Assembly (NCBI RefSeq): GCF_050908995.1
Contig: NC_135123.1
Location: forward strand, 310,001 to 374,000
DNA length: 64,000 nt
Direction: 5' to 3'
From: Andrena cerasifolii
Lineage: Eukaryota; Arthropoda; Insecta; Hymenoptera; Andrenidae
This document shows, in pieces, positions 52,100 through 62,381 of the stretch. Each line of letters begins with the position of its first letter. Within the stretch, counting starts at the first letter, position 1. Position numbers and translations under genes: made by a program. Under the pieces are notes generated by a model. The model was not told where the DNA came from. It saw only the letters and a list, made by a program, of their open reading frames with translations, and ran no database searches.

Positions 52100-54151
52100 C
52101 TAATCTTCGTCGCTGTCTTCGTCAATAACAGCAGTTACGGTGGTTATATCGAATAATTCGGTTAATATTTCCGCTGGCTTAATAATTTTTGATTTGTAAC
52201 GCCCATGTGCTAAATAATAAATTATGGCAGCAACATGGGAACAGCATCCCACAGTCCTATTGCCATTTGCACAATCACAGGTATAGCGTTGTATACCTGC
52301 AGAGGTGTTCGAAGGTTCGTACTGAATATAGCACTGGTATGTTTTGCTGTTTATGTGCCTTGAACGGACTTTCATTTTTATAATATTGCTATTTTCTTTA
52401 TAATAGTCTACGTTCAAAACATCCTCAGTATTCATTAGCTCGGCGAGGTAGCATACCGCTTGTGACAACTGATATGTACCCGTAAATACCAGCTTCAGTT
52501 CATTTTCCGTAAGTTCTGGAAAATCTATGAGCGAAGTTGCAGACATTGTCGTAAAGGGTTTTTTACGTCGATTTAAATGTTCTGTTTCCACTAATTCCTG
52601 AAGTGTGTTTCGTTGAGATTGACGTTCTTTCATATATTCAATTATCGTGTCAGCGAGTTCTGGGTCAGAATTTAATCTCTTCCCAAACATATTATGTAGG
52701 AATCCAGCTATTCGGCATAACGATTTCAGACCTGGTAGCATCTTATTGTCCATGCTGTGGTGCAATAAACGATACTTTTGCCCTATAGCACCGTGTACTG
52801 CTTCTACCACCCAACGTACTTTTGTCACAAATTGGGAGGCATTCGCTTCTTCCGTGGTTAATTGTGCTCGCTTCCCTTTAAACGCCGGCATTAAAACATT
52901 ATATCCTTGATCCTGCATGTTCTGTACAGCATCCCGGAATCCACGGTCGACAATACAAAAATCACCTGGCCGTAAAATTGATTTTAATCCAGTAGGATCT
53001 TCTAACAGAGTTTTGATTATACTGGCATCGTTCATTGTACCATTAAATGGACCTGCTATATCAACAACGTAGCCATTTGTTGTGCAGATGGTAAATGGCT
53101 TGCATAATGGTGCCTTTTTCTGTCCGGAGTACGATTTCCTCTGATACACATTATTGCTACTTTTTCCGTGTCTAACATATGTCCCGTCAAATATCAATGC
53201 CAATTGTGTATCTCCAAAGTCAAAAAGCTTTTTTGCAACATAAGCGGTTTCAGCCGAAATCAGATCCTCCCTAGATTTTGCATTTAGTCCAAAGCAAGTT
53301 GGCAAGACATCCTTTTCAAATGCATTCATTATTTGGTGGTAATAATCGGACACTTTCTGTTCATATTCTAGGCCGAGTATCTGCTGAATCATTTTGTTTG
53401 AGCTACCACTTCTAAGCTTAAATAGAAATACCACTAGAGCTTGTGTTACTGTCCGTGACCCGCTGTTTCGCATACTGGTGAACATTTGCCGCAGTTCTAT
53501 AATGTTTTCCCAGTTAAGACCAGTGAAAGTATTTAATTGTTCTTCGGATAACGAAAAATCGCCAATCTTGTCATGCAATGATACATCCACTTTGCTCGAC
53601 AATTGATTGAATAGTAATGACACCTCTGATACTTCTATCGTACTGAAATTAGAATGTGCACGTAAAAGCTGGAGTTCGTCCGTATAAAATCTTTTTTTAA
53701 TTATGTGCGTAGCGCAACATCGATTGCCTTTTGGTATATAAATCTTTCGTTTTGCAAATGCTTGAAGGCGTGCTTCAAGTGGTATTACGATGAGGCGACC
53801 GCTTGTATAGCACAGGGTACAATATCTGTGCGTAGATGCAACTCTTTTGAGCGGCAGTTCTATGACGTTGGCTTCCGAAATCATATTTCTGGTTTGTACA
53901 TGGAAGTCTGGATCCATTGCAGTATTAGCAACACCATCATTCTCATCTATAACTGTTTCTGGACTCTGTGCCCTATACGCATTCAATCTGCATTTGTTGC
54001 AAAATACAGAGCCAATTGTCACAGTGTTGCTACAGTGTGCTTGGTATCTTATTACTTCATCTTCCGTAATAATTCGTTTTACTTTCCCGATGAATTTCCT
54101 TCTTGATAAATTACAATTAATGCAGTTATCGGCATTAGCAGTTTCAGACAT
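52100..54151 (-). CDS. Transposase, DDE_Tnp_4-like with C-terminal SWIM zinc finger
   Basis: I choose ATG 54151 (MSETANADNCINC), giving 683 residues; an upstream non-ATG extension is possible. The N-terminus has two Cys/His clusters (CINCNLSRR.., HCSN..CNKC; YCTLCYTSG..CCATHI), likely DNA-binding zinc sites. The catalytic core follows: Asp in ALIFDGTYVRHGKSSNN, Asp in CIVDRGFRDA, Glu in RWVVEAVHGAIGQ, with KPFTICTTNGYVVDIAGPF between. A SWIM finger (CDCANGNRTVGCCSH) lies near residue 640. The core resembles the nuclease-type DDE of PIF/Harbinger, IS4EU and ISL2EU elements; the SWIM end is less usual. No stop or frameshift: a probably functional transposase. It may act on the deleted copy beside it and on other elements with AAAGGGTC ends. 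Confidence 0.9.
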   Translation of the reverse strand: MSETANADNCINCNLSRRKFIGKVKRIITEDEVIRYQAHCSNTVTIGSVFCNKCRLNAYRAQSPETVIDENDGVANTAMDPDFHVQTRNMISEANVIELPLKRVASTHRYCTLCYTSGRLIVIPLEARLQAFAKRKIYIPKGNRCCATHIIKKRFYTDELQLLRAHSNFSTIEVSEVSLLFNQLSSKVDVSLHDKIGDFSLSEEQLNTFTGLNWENIIELRQMFTSMRNSGSRTVTQALVVFLFKLRSGSSNKMIQQILGLEYEQKVSDYYHQIMNAFEKDVLPTCFGLNAKSREDLISAETAYVAKKLFDFGDTQLALIFDGTYVRHGKSSNNVYQRKSYSGQKKAPLCKPFTICTTNGYVVDIAGPFNGTMNDASIIKTLLEDPTGLKSILRPGDFCIVDRGFRDAVQNMQDQGYNVLMPAFKGKRAQLTTEEANASQFVTKVRWVVEAVHGAIGQKYRLLHHSMDNKMLPGLKSLCRIAGFLHNMFGKRLNSDPELADTIIEYMKERQSQRNTLQELVETEHLNRRKKPFTTMSATSLIDFPELTENELKLVFTGTYQLSQAVCYLAELMNTEDVLNVDYYKENSNIIKMKVRSRHINSKTYQCYIQYEPSNTSAGIQRYTCDCANGNRTVGCCSHVAAIIYYLAHGRYKSKIIKPAEILTELFDITTVTAVIDEDSDED

Positions 54152-54231
54152 CTCAAAGTATATTAACACTACCACTTTTCGTTGCACGACTAAAGACGCT
54201 AGAGAATCTCTACCAATTAACAAAACACGTG

Positions 54232-54341
54232 AATGTTTCGTCGCATAGCAACGCGATGCTCATCTCATAGCAAAGCGCTGCTCATCTCATAACAACGCGG
54301 TGCTCATCTCATAGCACTGTGTTGTTCATCTGATATATTCT
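54232..54341 (+). repeat. About 24-29 bp tandem repeat between the two transposase copies
   Basis: Four units of (T/C)TCATCTCATAGCAA(C/A)GCG(A/C/G)TGC-type sequence lie exactly at the junction of the two head-to-head copies, in the likely promoter region of the transposase. They could be transposase-binding sub-repeats. Confidence 0.85.
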
Positions 54342-55105
54342 CTGTTCAATAGAAGTGTCAGACGTATCTTTGTTATTAAAGCAATTGTCGAGCAAAGTGG
54401 ATTTATCATTGCATGACAACATTGGCGAAGAACAATTAAATACTTTCACTGGTCTTAACTTGGAAAACATTATAGAACTGCGGCAAATGTTCACCAGCTG
54501 GATTCCTACATAATATGTTTGGGAAGAGATTAAATTCTGACCCAGAACTCGCTGACACGATAATTGAATATATGAAAGAACGTCAATCTCAACGAAACAC
54601 ACTTCAGGAATTAGTGGAAACAGAACATTTAAATCGACGTAAAAAACCCTTTACGACAATGTCTGCAACTTCGCTCATAGATTTTCCAGAACTTACGGAA
54701 AATGAACTGAAGCTGGTATTTACGGGTACATATCAGTTGTCACAAGCGGTATGCTACCTCGCCGAGCTAATGAATACTGAGGATGTTTTGAACGTAGACT
54801 ATTATAAAGAAAATAGCAATATTATAAAAATGAAAGTCCGTTCAAGGCACATAAACAGCAAAACATACCAGTGCTATATTCAGTACGAACCTTCGAACAC
54901 CTCTGCAGGTATACAACGCTATACCTGTGATTGTGCAAATGGCAATAGGACTGTGGGATGCTGTTCCCATGTTGCTGCCATAATTTATTATTTAGCACAT
55001 GGGCGTTACAAATCAAAAATTATTAAGCCAGCGGAAATATTAACCGAATTATTCGATATAACCACCGTAACTGCTGTTATTGACGAAGACAGCGACGAAA
55101 ATTAG
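54342..55105 (+). pseudogene. Internally deleted second copy of the transposase
   Basis: 54350-54500 matches codons around residues 170-225 of the intact gene (with a 15-base deletion). It then jumps at TTCACCAG|CTGGATTCC to the last ~200 codons (MFGKRLNSDPELADTIIEYM onwards) and ends at 55105. About 780 bases, with the entire catalytic core, are missing. The shared C-terminal part differs by one visible residue (final Asp to Asn). It cannot encode an active enzyme but keeps the terminus and the SWIM finger, so a DNA-binding fragment is conceivable. Confidence 0.88.
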
Positions 55106-55894
55106 AACCAGAAGTCGATAACGTGTAAGTTAAAAAATTATTTTTTTATTAATGTGTAAACTACACACAAAACCTTAAACGCGTTCTCCTTTTAGAAATA
55201 TTCAACACATTATCTAAAAATGTCCGAATTGCTTATTTCAGACGATTCATTTTCAATCAGCGGCAGTCGTCGCAAAGCGCTTGATTAATAATTGCCAAAA
55301 CTGGTTAAATATGTAAGTTTTACAACGTAATGGCACTTATGAATATACATTTTCCTAAGCTTTCCTGAAAAGATCCTAAACATGCACGATTTTTTGCCTC
55401 CCTATTGGTCATGCGGCCGGCCTATTTAGTACAATATGCCAAGAGATTTTATATACGTTTTATTTATTTTTTACTATGTTCCACCAATCCGACCCCTCTG
55501 TAACTTAAATAGATAATACTTAAGTAGTGACGCTTTACTCCTGATTTTTTTCGTAGGTGTCACTCAAGGGGTTGTTTGCCAAAACAACCCCCCAAAAATG
55601 AATTCCTTTATTTTCACCCTTAACAATTGATCTACAATTTCGAAAAAAATATATGTGGTAGAGCTAAAAAGTACCTACTATTTGCATTTTTAAACATTCA
55701 AATATCTTAAGTAGTTCCTGAGAAAAAAAATAGTAAAGTTTAGGGTTGTTATCCCCATATCACCCTAACGAGAGGGGGTAGAGATCTGAAATTTTTCTCA
55801 GTGGTTTTTTAGGCAAAGAGCATTATTTAGAACACATAAATATTAAAATTGGTGCTGGGGCCGTTTTCCTTAAGCTTATCCGGCTAGACCCTTT

Positions 55895-56651
55895 GATCTT
55901 ACCCAAATACAATTAAGAAGGAAAATGAAAAGGAAGATTAAAACCTCGACAACTACATCGACAACTATACCTTACACAGGTGTCGGTAGAGTTTCACCCC
56001 ACAGCAAAAAGAATAGCCCACCAATAAGGGGTAGGAAGTACTGCACAAGAGAGTTAAGTGGAACACTGACCGGGCCAATATCTCCAATAACGATAAAAAC
56101 TTATGGATGAGAAGGGAAACTGCAGGGATATTCATTACTACAAATGGGAAACCAATGAGTGAGGAAAGCATGGAATTTATAATTAAGGAGCAAATTAAAA
56201 TTACCTCACCCCTGCCACTCCAGGCAGGAAGTGTAATAGAAATTCTCAAACCAGGACGAATCATCTTAGGGATGGTGATGCCAGATCCGCCAAACGATGA
56301 AGCTTAGCATGCCGTAATCAGAAATCTATACAATAAAGTAACTAAGGAAAACATAAACAAAATTTCATTACCGAAAACAGAAACTAATATATCATGGGAA
56401 AAATTAAAACAAATGATCAATCTAAGGTTCTTACAAACAAACATCAGCATAACAATCTGCAATGGCACTGTACAGAGGATTTAAATAATGATTTTGCCAA
56501 ATTCGAAAGGTAGGTTTAACAAAATCGATGTAAGTGGGGTACTTTGAGGGTCTATATTTATTAAACAATTTTGAATGTGGCAAAATCTTACAACTTGAAC
56601 CCCTCTTATTTTCACATGCACTACAACGCACATTATTTGAGTGTTGGCTTC
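55895..56651 (+). other. Unassigned stretch with a degraded plus-strand frame
   Basis: Frames on + read ETAGIFITTNGKPMSEESME, PLQAGSVIEILKPGR and NISWEKLKQMINLRFLQTN, interrupted by stops. The amino-acid composition looks like decayed coding sequence, but I do not recognise it. It lies between the DDE element and the 44-bp repeat. Confidence 0.4.
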
Positions 56652-56695
56652 ATGAGTTAGTTCCGTGGCAGAACCATGTCTCAGTCTGTCTGTCT

Positions 56696-56975
56696 GCTGC
56701 TGGCGTCCGATATTTATACTGCTTCCCGGTGGTCGGCCCGCCAATCAGTCGCTGCGCCGTTCTCGCGCACCAATCGTAATTCGCTTCCGGCTCGCGCCAC
56801 TCGCGCACTGCACTAGGTTTATTCGGCGTCCGGTTTATCGTGCGGTCCGCGCCTGCGCGCTCGAGTCATTCGCGGCACTGACTTACAATTTGAATATGTG
56901 GTTATGCGCATGCGTTGCGCGTGACTTAGTTCACTATTTCCCCGATATGTGTCGCTCGCATGAGTTTCGTATGTC
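56696..56975. other. GC-rich, CpG-rich non-coding stretch
   Basis: No gene seen. A TATA-like TATTTATAC at 56711 and many CGCGC motifs are present. Confidence 0.4.
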
Positions 56976-57472
56976 TTAAGGGGATAGACACGTCACGTGA
57001 CCTGGCCGATTTGGCAGGTCGGTATTACAGCAGGTTTTTTCTGCACTGAATTCGTATTACCCATAGATACGCCGCTACCTGGTGCACGCGAGAGAGAGCT
57101 TTTTGCTATTTCCGTATTTTATTCTGAATAAGGAAAGAAATTCTCAGCTGTTGCGTTGTACTTATAAAAATTTAAACGGAAAGTCGGCTGGTACTGCAAA
57201 CGTAGAAAATTCATTGTACATTTTAATTACTTAAAATGTGCTTATGCTACAATATTCTACGTTAGCAGTATGAAATTATAAGTGAAAAGGGAAAATAGAT
57301 GAGGGGAGTCCCCAGAAAATGAAATTTGTTAGGTTAAATATTTTTTTATTAGCAAAGCACCGAAAAAGAACATGAAATACACTTATTACACGTCCTATGC
57401 AGAAAGCAGTTATGAACAAACATTATATATAAAATTGTGTTGGATGTTGAATTGGACTATTGAAAACGTCGG

Positions 57473-57661
57473 CTCCTCGAAGTGACAAAATATAACCTAA
57501 GTATATGCTATATGACAACAAATGTTTAGTCGCTATTTCGTTCTTTTACGAAACCTTTGAGAACTTTTTAGCATCCTTCCAAAACATTATTATTACGCCG
57601 CAACAGCATCTTTAGGAAATCCATTATAGCAATTAGGTTATATTTTCTGTTACTTCGAGGA
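57473..57661. mobile_element. 187-bp MITE family, copy 2 (inverted)
   Basis: CTCCTCGAAGTGACAAAATA at one end, TTTCTGTTACTTCGAGG at the other. The interior is the reverse complement of copy 1. Confidence 0.82.
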
Positions 57662-57713
57662 CAGATAATCCGCTCCTGAAAATGCGCAGGCTGGATGCGC
57701 GTGATTATTGTAT

Positions 57714-57918
57714 GGTTGGCTCCTCAAAGTGACAGAGAATATAACCTATATGCTATACCCGATTTCCTAAAGATACTATTGCGGCGTAATAATAATATTT
57801 TGGAAGGATGATAAAAGGTTCACAAATGTAGCGTAAAAGCACGAAATAGCCACTAAACATTTATTGTCATACAGCATATACATAGGTTATATTTTCTGTC
57901 ACTTTGATGAGCCAACCA
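57714..57918. mobile_element. 187-bp MITE family, copy 3
   Basis: TGGTTGGCTCCTCAAAGTGA and its complement ending GAGCCAACCA. The pairing extends outward through ATTATTGTA to CGCG on both sides. Confidence 0.85.
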
Positions 57919-58411
57919 TACAATAATCACGCGCATTCTGCCTCCGCATTTTTAGTAGTCCGGTCGACGTCATGGAAGGGGTACCTCCTCCACCCTGCAT
58001 TTGTGGTAGTCGAAACGATATTTCTGAGCCCAGTGAAATACATGGGTCACAAACATTTCAGATTTAGATGAAACTTGAATATGTTGTAGTCTTTAGGGAT
58101 ATATAAGCATATCTCGACGGATTTTTCAAAATGTCAACAATTGTGAATCTTACAGCTCTTTGAAATATAATGTTAACTTTTTTCAAAAAATTATAACTGT
58201 TGAACTAACAAACTGATCAAAATGAGCCTTTGGGTGCTTACAATGAAGACATAAGAGTACCTGATAAAAATTATTCCATCAAAGAAAACAAATTTTCTAA
58301 AATTTATTTTGCAATTGTTCTAAACAAATGCCATGATTTAATAGCGGGGCACTATTTAAAATTTTGAAAAAATGAGGGTATAGTGCTATTTGTCCCTTTT
58401 ACCGACTCGTT

Positions 58412-58672
58412 TTCAGAAATACGGACACTTTAAAAGTAGTCAAATGAAAATTAATTGAATGTGACGCTATGTCGCCCAGCACCGGCTCGACAAATTCAAC
58501 CATATGGTATGCAATGACTTTCAAGGTCACGCAAGGTTAAGAATTAAAGAAATAGATAGTTCCATATTGTAGTACGCACGGCTCAGCCAGACGAGCCGGT
58601 GCTGAGCGACGTAGCGTCACATTCAATTAATTTGCATGCGACCAATTTTAAAGTCCGCGTTTCTGAAAACGT
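58412..58672. repeat. Inverted repeat with ~85-bp arms
   Basis: TTTTCAGAAA(T)ACGGACAC...AATTGAATGTGACGCTA is the inverse of TAGCGTCACATTCAATTAAT...GTTTCTGAAAACG. The loop of ~80 bases contains the segment shared with 21320-21390. Confidence 0.8.
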
Positions 58673-58839
58673 GTCCATAAAGAGCACAAGTAGGCCTATA
58701 TCCTCATTTTTTTATGCTCGTGGTGGCTCGCGGTTACGTTGTCGCTGCCGATGGGTCGTAAATGAGAAGAATAGAACGGGGGTCATAGCAGCTGAGAAAT
58801 AAAGCCAGCGCCTCGGTCTGCTAACACAGATACACAGTG

Positions 58840-60372
58840 TTGCCAGCAACATTGTGCAGCAGTGATGCCAGAACGGTGGGTTTTGTCCCACGGCCGCTAC
58901 CACCACTCCACGACCAAGCGTACCCCCTCCTAGCGTCCGTACCGCACCACACAAGCATACCCGTCCCTCCATCCGTGTGCCGTACGCGCTGCCTGGCCAC
59001 CGCTCTCCGGCGAGAATTCGTTTTCCCGACATCGAAGCGCTTGGCGCGCAAGCGAAAAATCAAGACTTCAAATCCCGGTGCGGATATTACTTTTTTTTTT
59101 TAATTATTCACTAATTTCTCTTTCTATATTCTCAGCAGACTAAAGGCTTAAAAACTATTAATTTACTAAGCATTTTCGAAGCTTGATTTGCTGCTAAAGT
59201 GCGATCCTCTTTTGGCTTGTATCGCACCACTCCAAGCGTAAGTACCCTACCTTCTGTCAGTGTGCCGTACGCGCTGCCTGGCCGGCGCTCTCCGCCGAGA
59301 ATTCATTTCATCGAGGTTTGAACCTCAATGCAAATTATTTTCTAACTTCTCTCTATATTCACAGTAGAATAAAAACTTGAAAACTGTTAATTTACAAAGA
59401 ATTTTCGCAGCAGGCTAATGTACGGTGTTGGTCTTCTGCCTTTTGTATACATAAACAGAAATAATTCCTTGAAATTTTACTTACCGTAAAAGCGGAGCGA
59501 GCGGCTCGCTTACCTGAAACGGAAATCCCCGATTCTGTAACTGCTCATTGTGACGTGAATTTTAAGGAGTCCATCCTAGAACGGCGCTTATTTTGTAAGT
59601 AGCATTTCAAGAAATTATTTCTGTTTATGTATACAAAAGGCAGAAGACTAACACCGTACATTAGCCTGCTGCGAAAATTCTTTGTAAATTAACAGTTTTC
59701 AAGTTTTTATTCTACTGAGAATATAGAAAGAGAAGTTAGAAAATAATTTGCATTGAGGTTCAAACCTCGATGAAATGAATTCTCGGCGGAGAGCGCCGGC
59801 CAGGCAGCGCGTATGGCACACTGACAGAAGGTAGGGTACTTACGCTTGGAGTGGTGCGATACAAGCCAAAAGAGGATCGCACTTTAGCAGCAAATCAAGC
59901 TTCGAAAATGCTTAGTAAATTAATAGTTTATAAGCCTTTAGTCTGCTGAGAATATAGAAAGAGAAATTAGTGAATAATTAAAAAAAAAAAAGTAATATCC
60001 GCACCGGGATTTGAAGTCTTGATTTTTCGCTTGCGCGCCAAGCGCTTCGATGTCGGGAAAACGAATTCTCGCCGGAGAGCGGTGGCCAGGCAGCGCGTAC
60101 GGCACACGGATGGAGGGACGGGTATGCTTGTGTGGTGCGGTACGGACGCTAGGAGGGGGTACGCTTGGTCGTGGAGTGGTGGTAGCGGCCGTGGGACAAA
60201 ACCCACCGTTCTGGTATCACTGTTGTGCAGGACCACTTACTTAGCGGAAGGGGAACACCTACAGGAGTAGTGGTAACGTATGCGTGAAGATGTTGCTGAC
60301 GCACACATTACCGCCACTCCTGTGGGTGTTCCTCGCCGCTAAATAAGTGGTCCTGCATAATGTTGCTGGCAA
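58840..60372. repeat. 1.5-kb palindrome (arms ~640 bp, spacer ~125 bp)
   Basis: The left arm 58840-59480 is inverted at 59606-60372; the only large difference is a MITE at 60230-60353. Each arm also holds a direct sub-repeat (CCGTACGCGCTGCCTGGCC at 58981 and 59268). A tRNA T-arm-like TTCAAATCCCGGTGCGGA lies near 59080. ORFs in the arms are mirror images and not supported as proteins. This may be a fold-back transposon or an inverted duplication. Confidence 0.9.
60230..60353. mobile_element. 124-bp hairpin MITE, TGCA target duplication
   Basis: Starts GGACCACTTACTTAGCGG and ends with the complement TAAGTGGTCC. It is flanked by TGCA (60226-60229 and 60354-60357). The palindrome's left arm shows the empty site, which proves the insertion. 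Related to 39843-39990. Confidence 0.9.
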
Positions 60373-61447
60373 TCCTCCAGATACACAAAAAATTTTCAAT
60401 AACAATAAGGGCTTAACTTTTTTATTTTCAGTTTTTTTCTGCATAAACATTTTTTTTCAAATATTGATAACATTTTTCTAATCATAATGGGAGCAAACAC
60501 GATACAGTGTCGAATTTTCTTTTCTTTCTGCTCAAATTCCTTTACACTGTGCCCTGGATTTCACCAGCCGATTGTGTTGTAATTTCAACTTTACGCACTA
60601 AACAAAAACGTTTTCCTATTTTCAATATATAGGTATTTGCTGAGTGAAATTATAATAAGTCACATTTATTATTTTATGTTGTTTTATTTTTTTTAAACCT
60701 GTCTGCATTTTAAATATTAACTAAGGACTAGTTAACTTAGGAGATAGGACCGTAAAGGTTTACAAAAAATATCAAGGAATCAAATGTTGACTGATTTGGA
60801 GACTTATTCTTATTATATGTTCTATACAATAGTTGGAAGAATAAAAAAGAATAATAGTAAGAGCAATATTTCAAAAAATTACTGCAACATTCATATTCTG
60901 AAAATATGGAGTCCAGTATTAGTAAAAAAGTTTCAATCTCTCTTTTTTCATTTCCAATAATGTGACCATATAATTATAACATAAATACGGCAGCGATTTC
61001 AAGTGATGTATGTGTTACTGTAAAAGCGTTAATTTAGTAAATGTATACAGTTCCCAGCAGTTCGTAGTCAATGTATGCTTAAAATGCATATAACCTAACC
61101 TCTAATCGTACGAAAATGGATACATTCACTGCACCACGCTTTTACTGTGACACATGTATCCAGCTAACGTTTCAGATTTGCTATCATTCCACGTTGTCAG
61201 TCCTTCCGAGTAGGCGCCATCTCGTTTTCACTACCTCAACTAAATTTTTCACGTGACTTGCTCTGTATTATCGACAATATGGCAGAACTCGTATTTGGGA
61301 ATGCAATCACGGACATACGTTGTTTGTCCATATATGAACAGATTTTGGACTGGGTGAGGTCTCATTCGAAAGAGGAAGGTTCAATGCACCCCGCTCTGGT
61401 CATCGTTTGAGTCACAAAACTCTTTTAGTGACCTAAAAATACTTAGA
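60373..61447. other. AT-rich non-coding stretch
   Basis: No supported gene on either strand and no clear repeat. Confidence 0.6.
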
Positions 61448-61578
61448 TTCCTTATGTTTTTCCGATCAAAATCATACCAAATGTCGTGTAAATCGGACAA
61501 CTTTTACATAAGGAATACAAATAGCTTGTGTCATAGTCCGATTTGCATGATATTTGGTATGATTTTCATCAGAAAAAC
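61448..61578. repeat. Hairpin, ~48-bp arms
   Basis: CCTTATGTTTTTCCGATCAA (61450) and GATTTTCATCAGAAAAACAT (to 61580) pair through ATCATACCAAAT. Probably a MITE remnant. Confidence 0.75.
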
Positions 61579-62145
61579 ATAGGATATCCACTGGCGTCAC
61601 TCCCCTTTCGACACGATGAAGAAAATAATTTCTTAATACGCTGTAATGGATATTTCACCCTCGACCGCGGGGGCCCGACCCTAATTCGTTACGTTCGGCC
61701 CAGGATTCCTACCTTTTTCCGAAAAAAGCCATAAAATTCGAGTGAGGCATTGCGAAGGGCAGCCCTCGCCACGGGGTACCAGGTCGCATCTCTTTGACGA
61801 GCGTCGGGCGACTCCTGCTCGAGAGGAATACCATTTACTTTAATTATTGTACATGTGTGTTTTGTAATAAAGTGTTTCTATCGTCTCCTGAATTTAACAA
61901 CTGGCATCCAGACATCTGCGTTCCTACAATCCACCGCCAATACTCCTCGTGGAGGGACACTGGAAGAAAAGGGGGAGCCCGCTGTCGACGCATGGTCCTC
62001 TCGAGTATAAACACGCGCTTCGATATAAAAACAAAAGCATGCGTTGACGTATTCCGTGCGAGAGAAGGTGGGCATTAGGGAGGAGGTATTTCTGTGAAGA
62101 GGGCCTCTTCAAGAGAGCAGCCGTTTTTGAGGGATGCAAATCCGA
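61579..62145. other. Non-coding stretch
   Basis: No supported gene; a GC-rich patch (GACCGCGGGGGCCCGACCC) near 61663. Confidence 0.5.
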
Positions 62146-62369
62146 TTGGTTCTGATACAATCTGCTCCCTATGGTTGTAATTTAGTCTAGCAACTTTCAC
62201 TCCTCCTAACCTAACCAATCCAACTTGCATCCCTCCCAAAAGAACCGGCCATCCGAGCGTAGAAGCAAGTGCGAAATAAAAGTAACGGTGCGCTTCTCGA
62301 TACCGCAGATGTATCTGCCTAAGTAGCATTTCTGAAGGAAAAGAATTGTCCAGCGTTTGGGCTTGCCAT
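62146..62369. repeat. Dispersed 224-bp repeat, copy 2
   Basis: Direct copy of 18851-19074 with a few differences, ending 12 bases before the inverted-repeat element. Confidence 0.88.
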
Positions 62370-62381
62370 CCCTAACCCAGA

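Larger units (their letters stand above)
51358..55894. mobile_element. DDE transposon with ~1.4-kb inverted arms, head-to-head double copy
   Basis: The ends are inverted: AAAGGGTCTAGCCGGATAAG. The left arm (51358-52707) and right arm (about 54508-55894) are nearly identical and include the last ~200 codons of the transposase. The right half is a second copy of the gene with an internal deletion, so the two copies face each other with their 5' ends near 54230-54340. The target duplication is not clear. Confidence 0.85.
56976..58040 (+). repeat. TTAA-ended repeat, copy 2 (inverted partner 22590-23424)
   Basis: Starts TTAAGGGGATAGACACGTCA, includes TTGGCAGGTCGGTATTACAG and CATGGAAGGGGTACC near the far end. 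It is longer than copy 1 because it holds two MITEs where copy 1 has one. Confidence 0.75.

Noticed and set aside
59040..59100. tRNA T-arm-like TTCAAATCCCGGTGCGGA as a SINE promoter
   Set aside because: No matching box A at the right distance was found, so it remains only a note within the palindrome.
58712..60270. Several mirrored ORFs in the large palindrome
   Set aside because: They occur in pairs on both strands because of the palindrome and have the composition of GC-rich repeat sequence.
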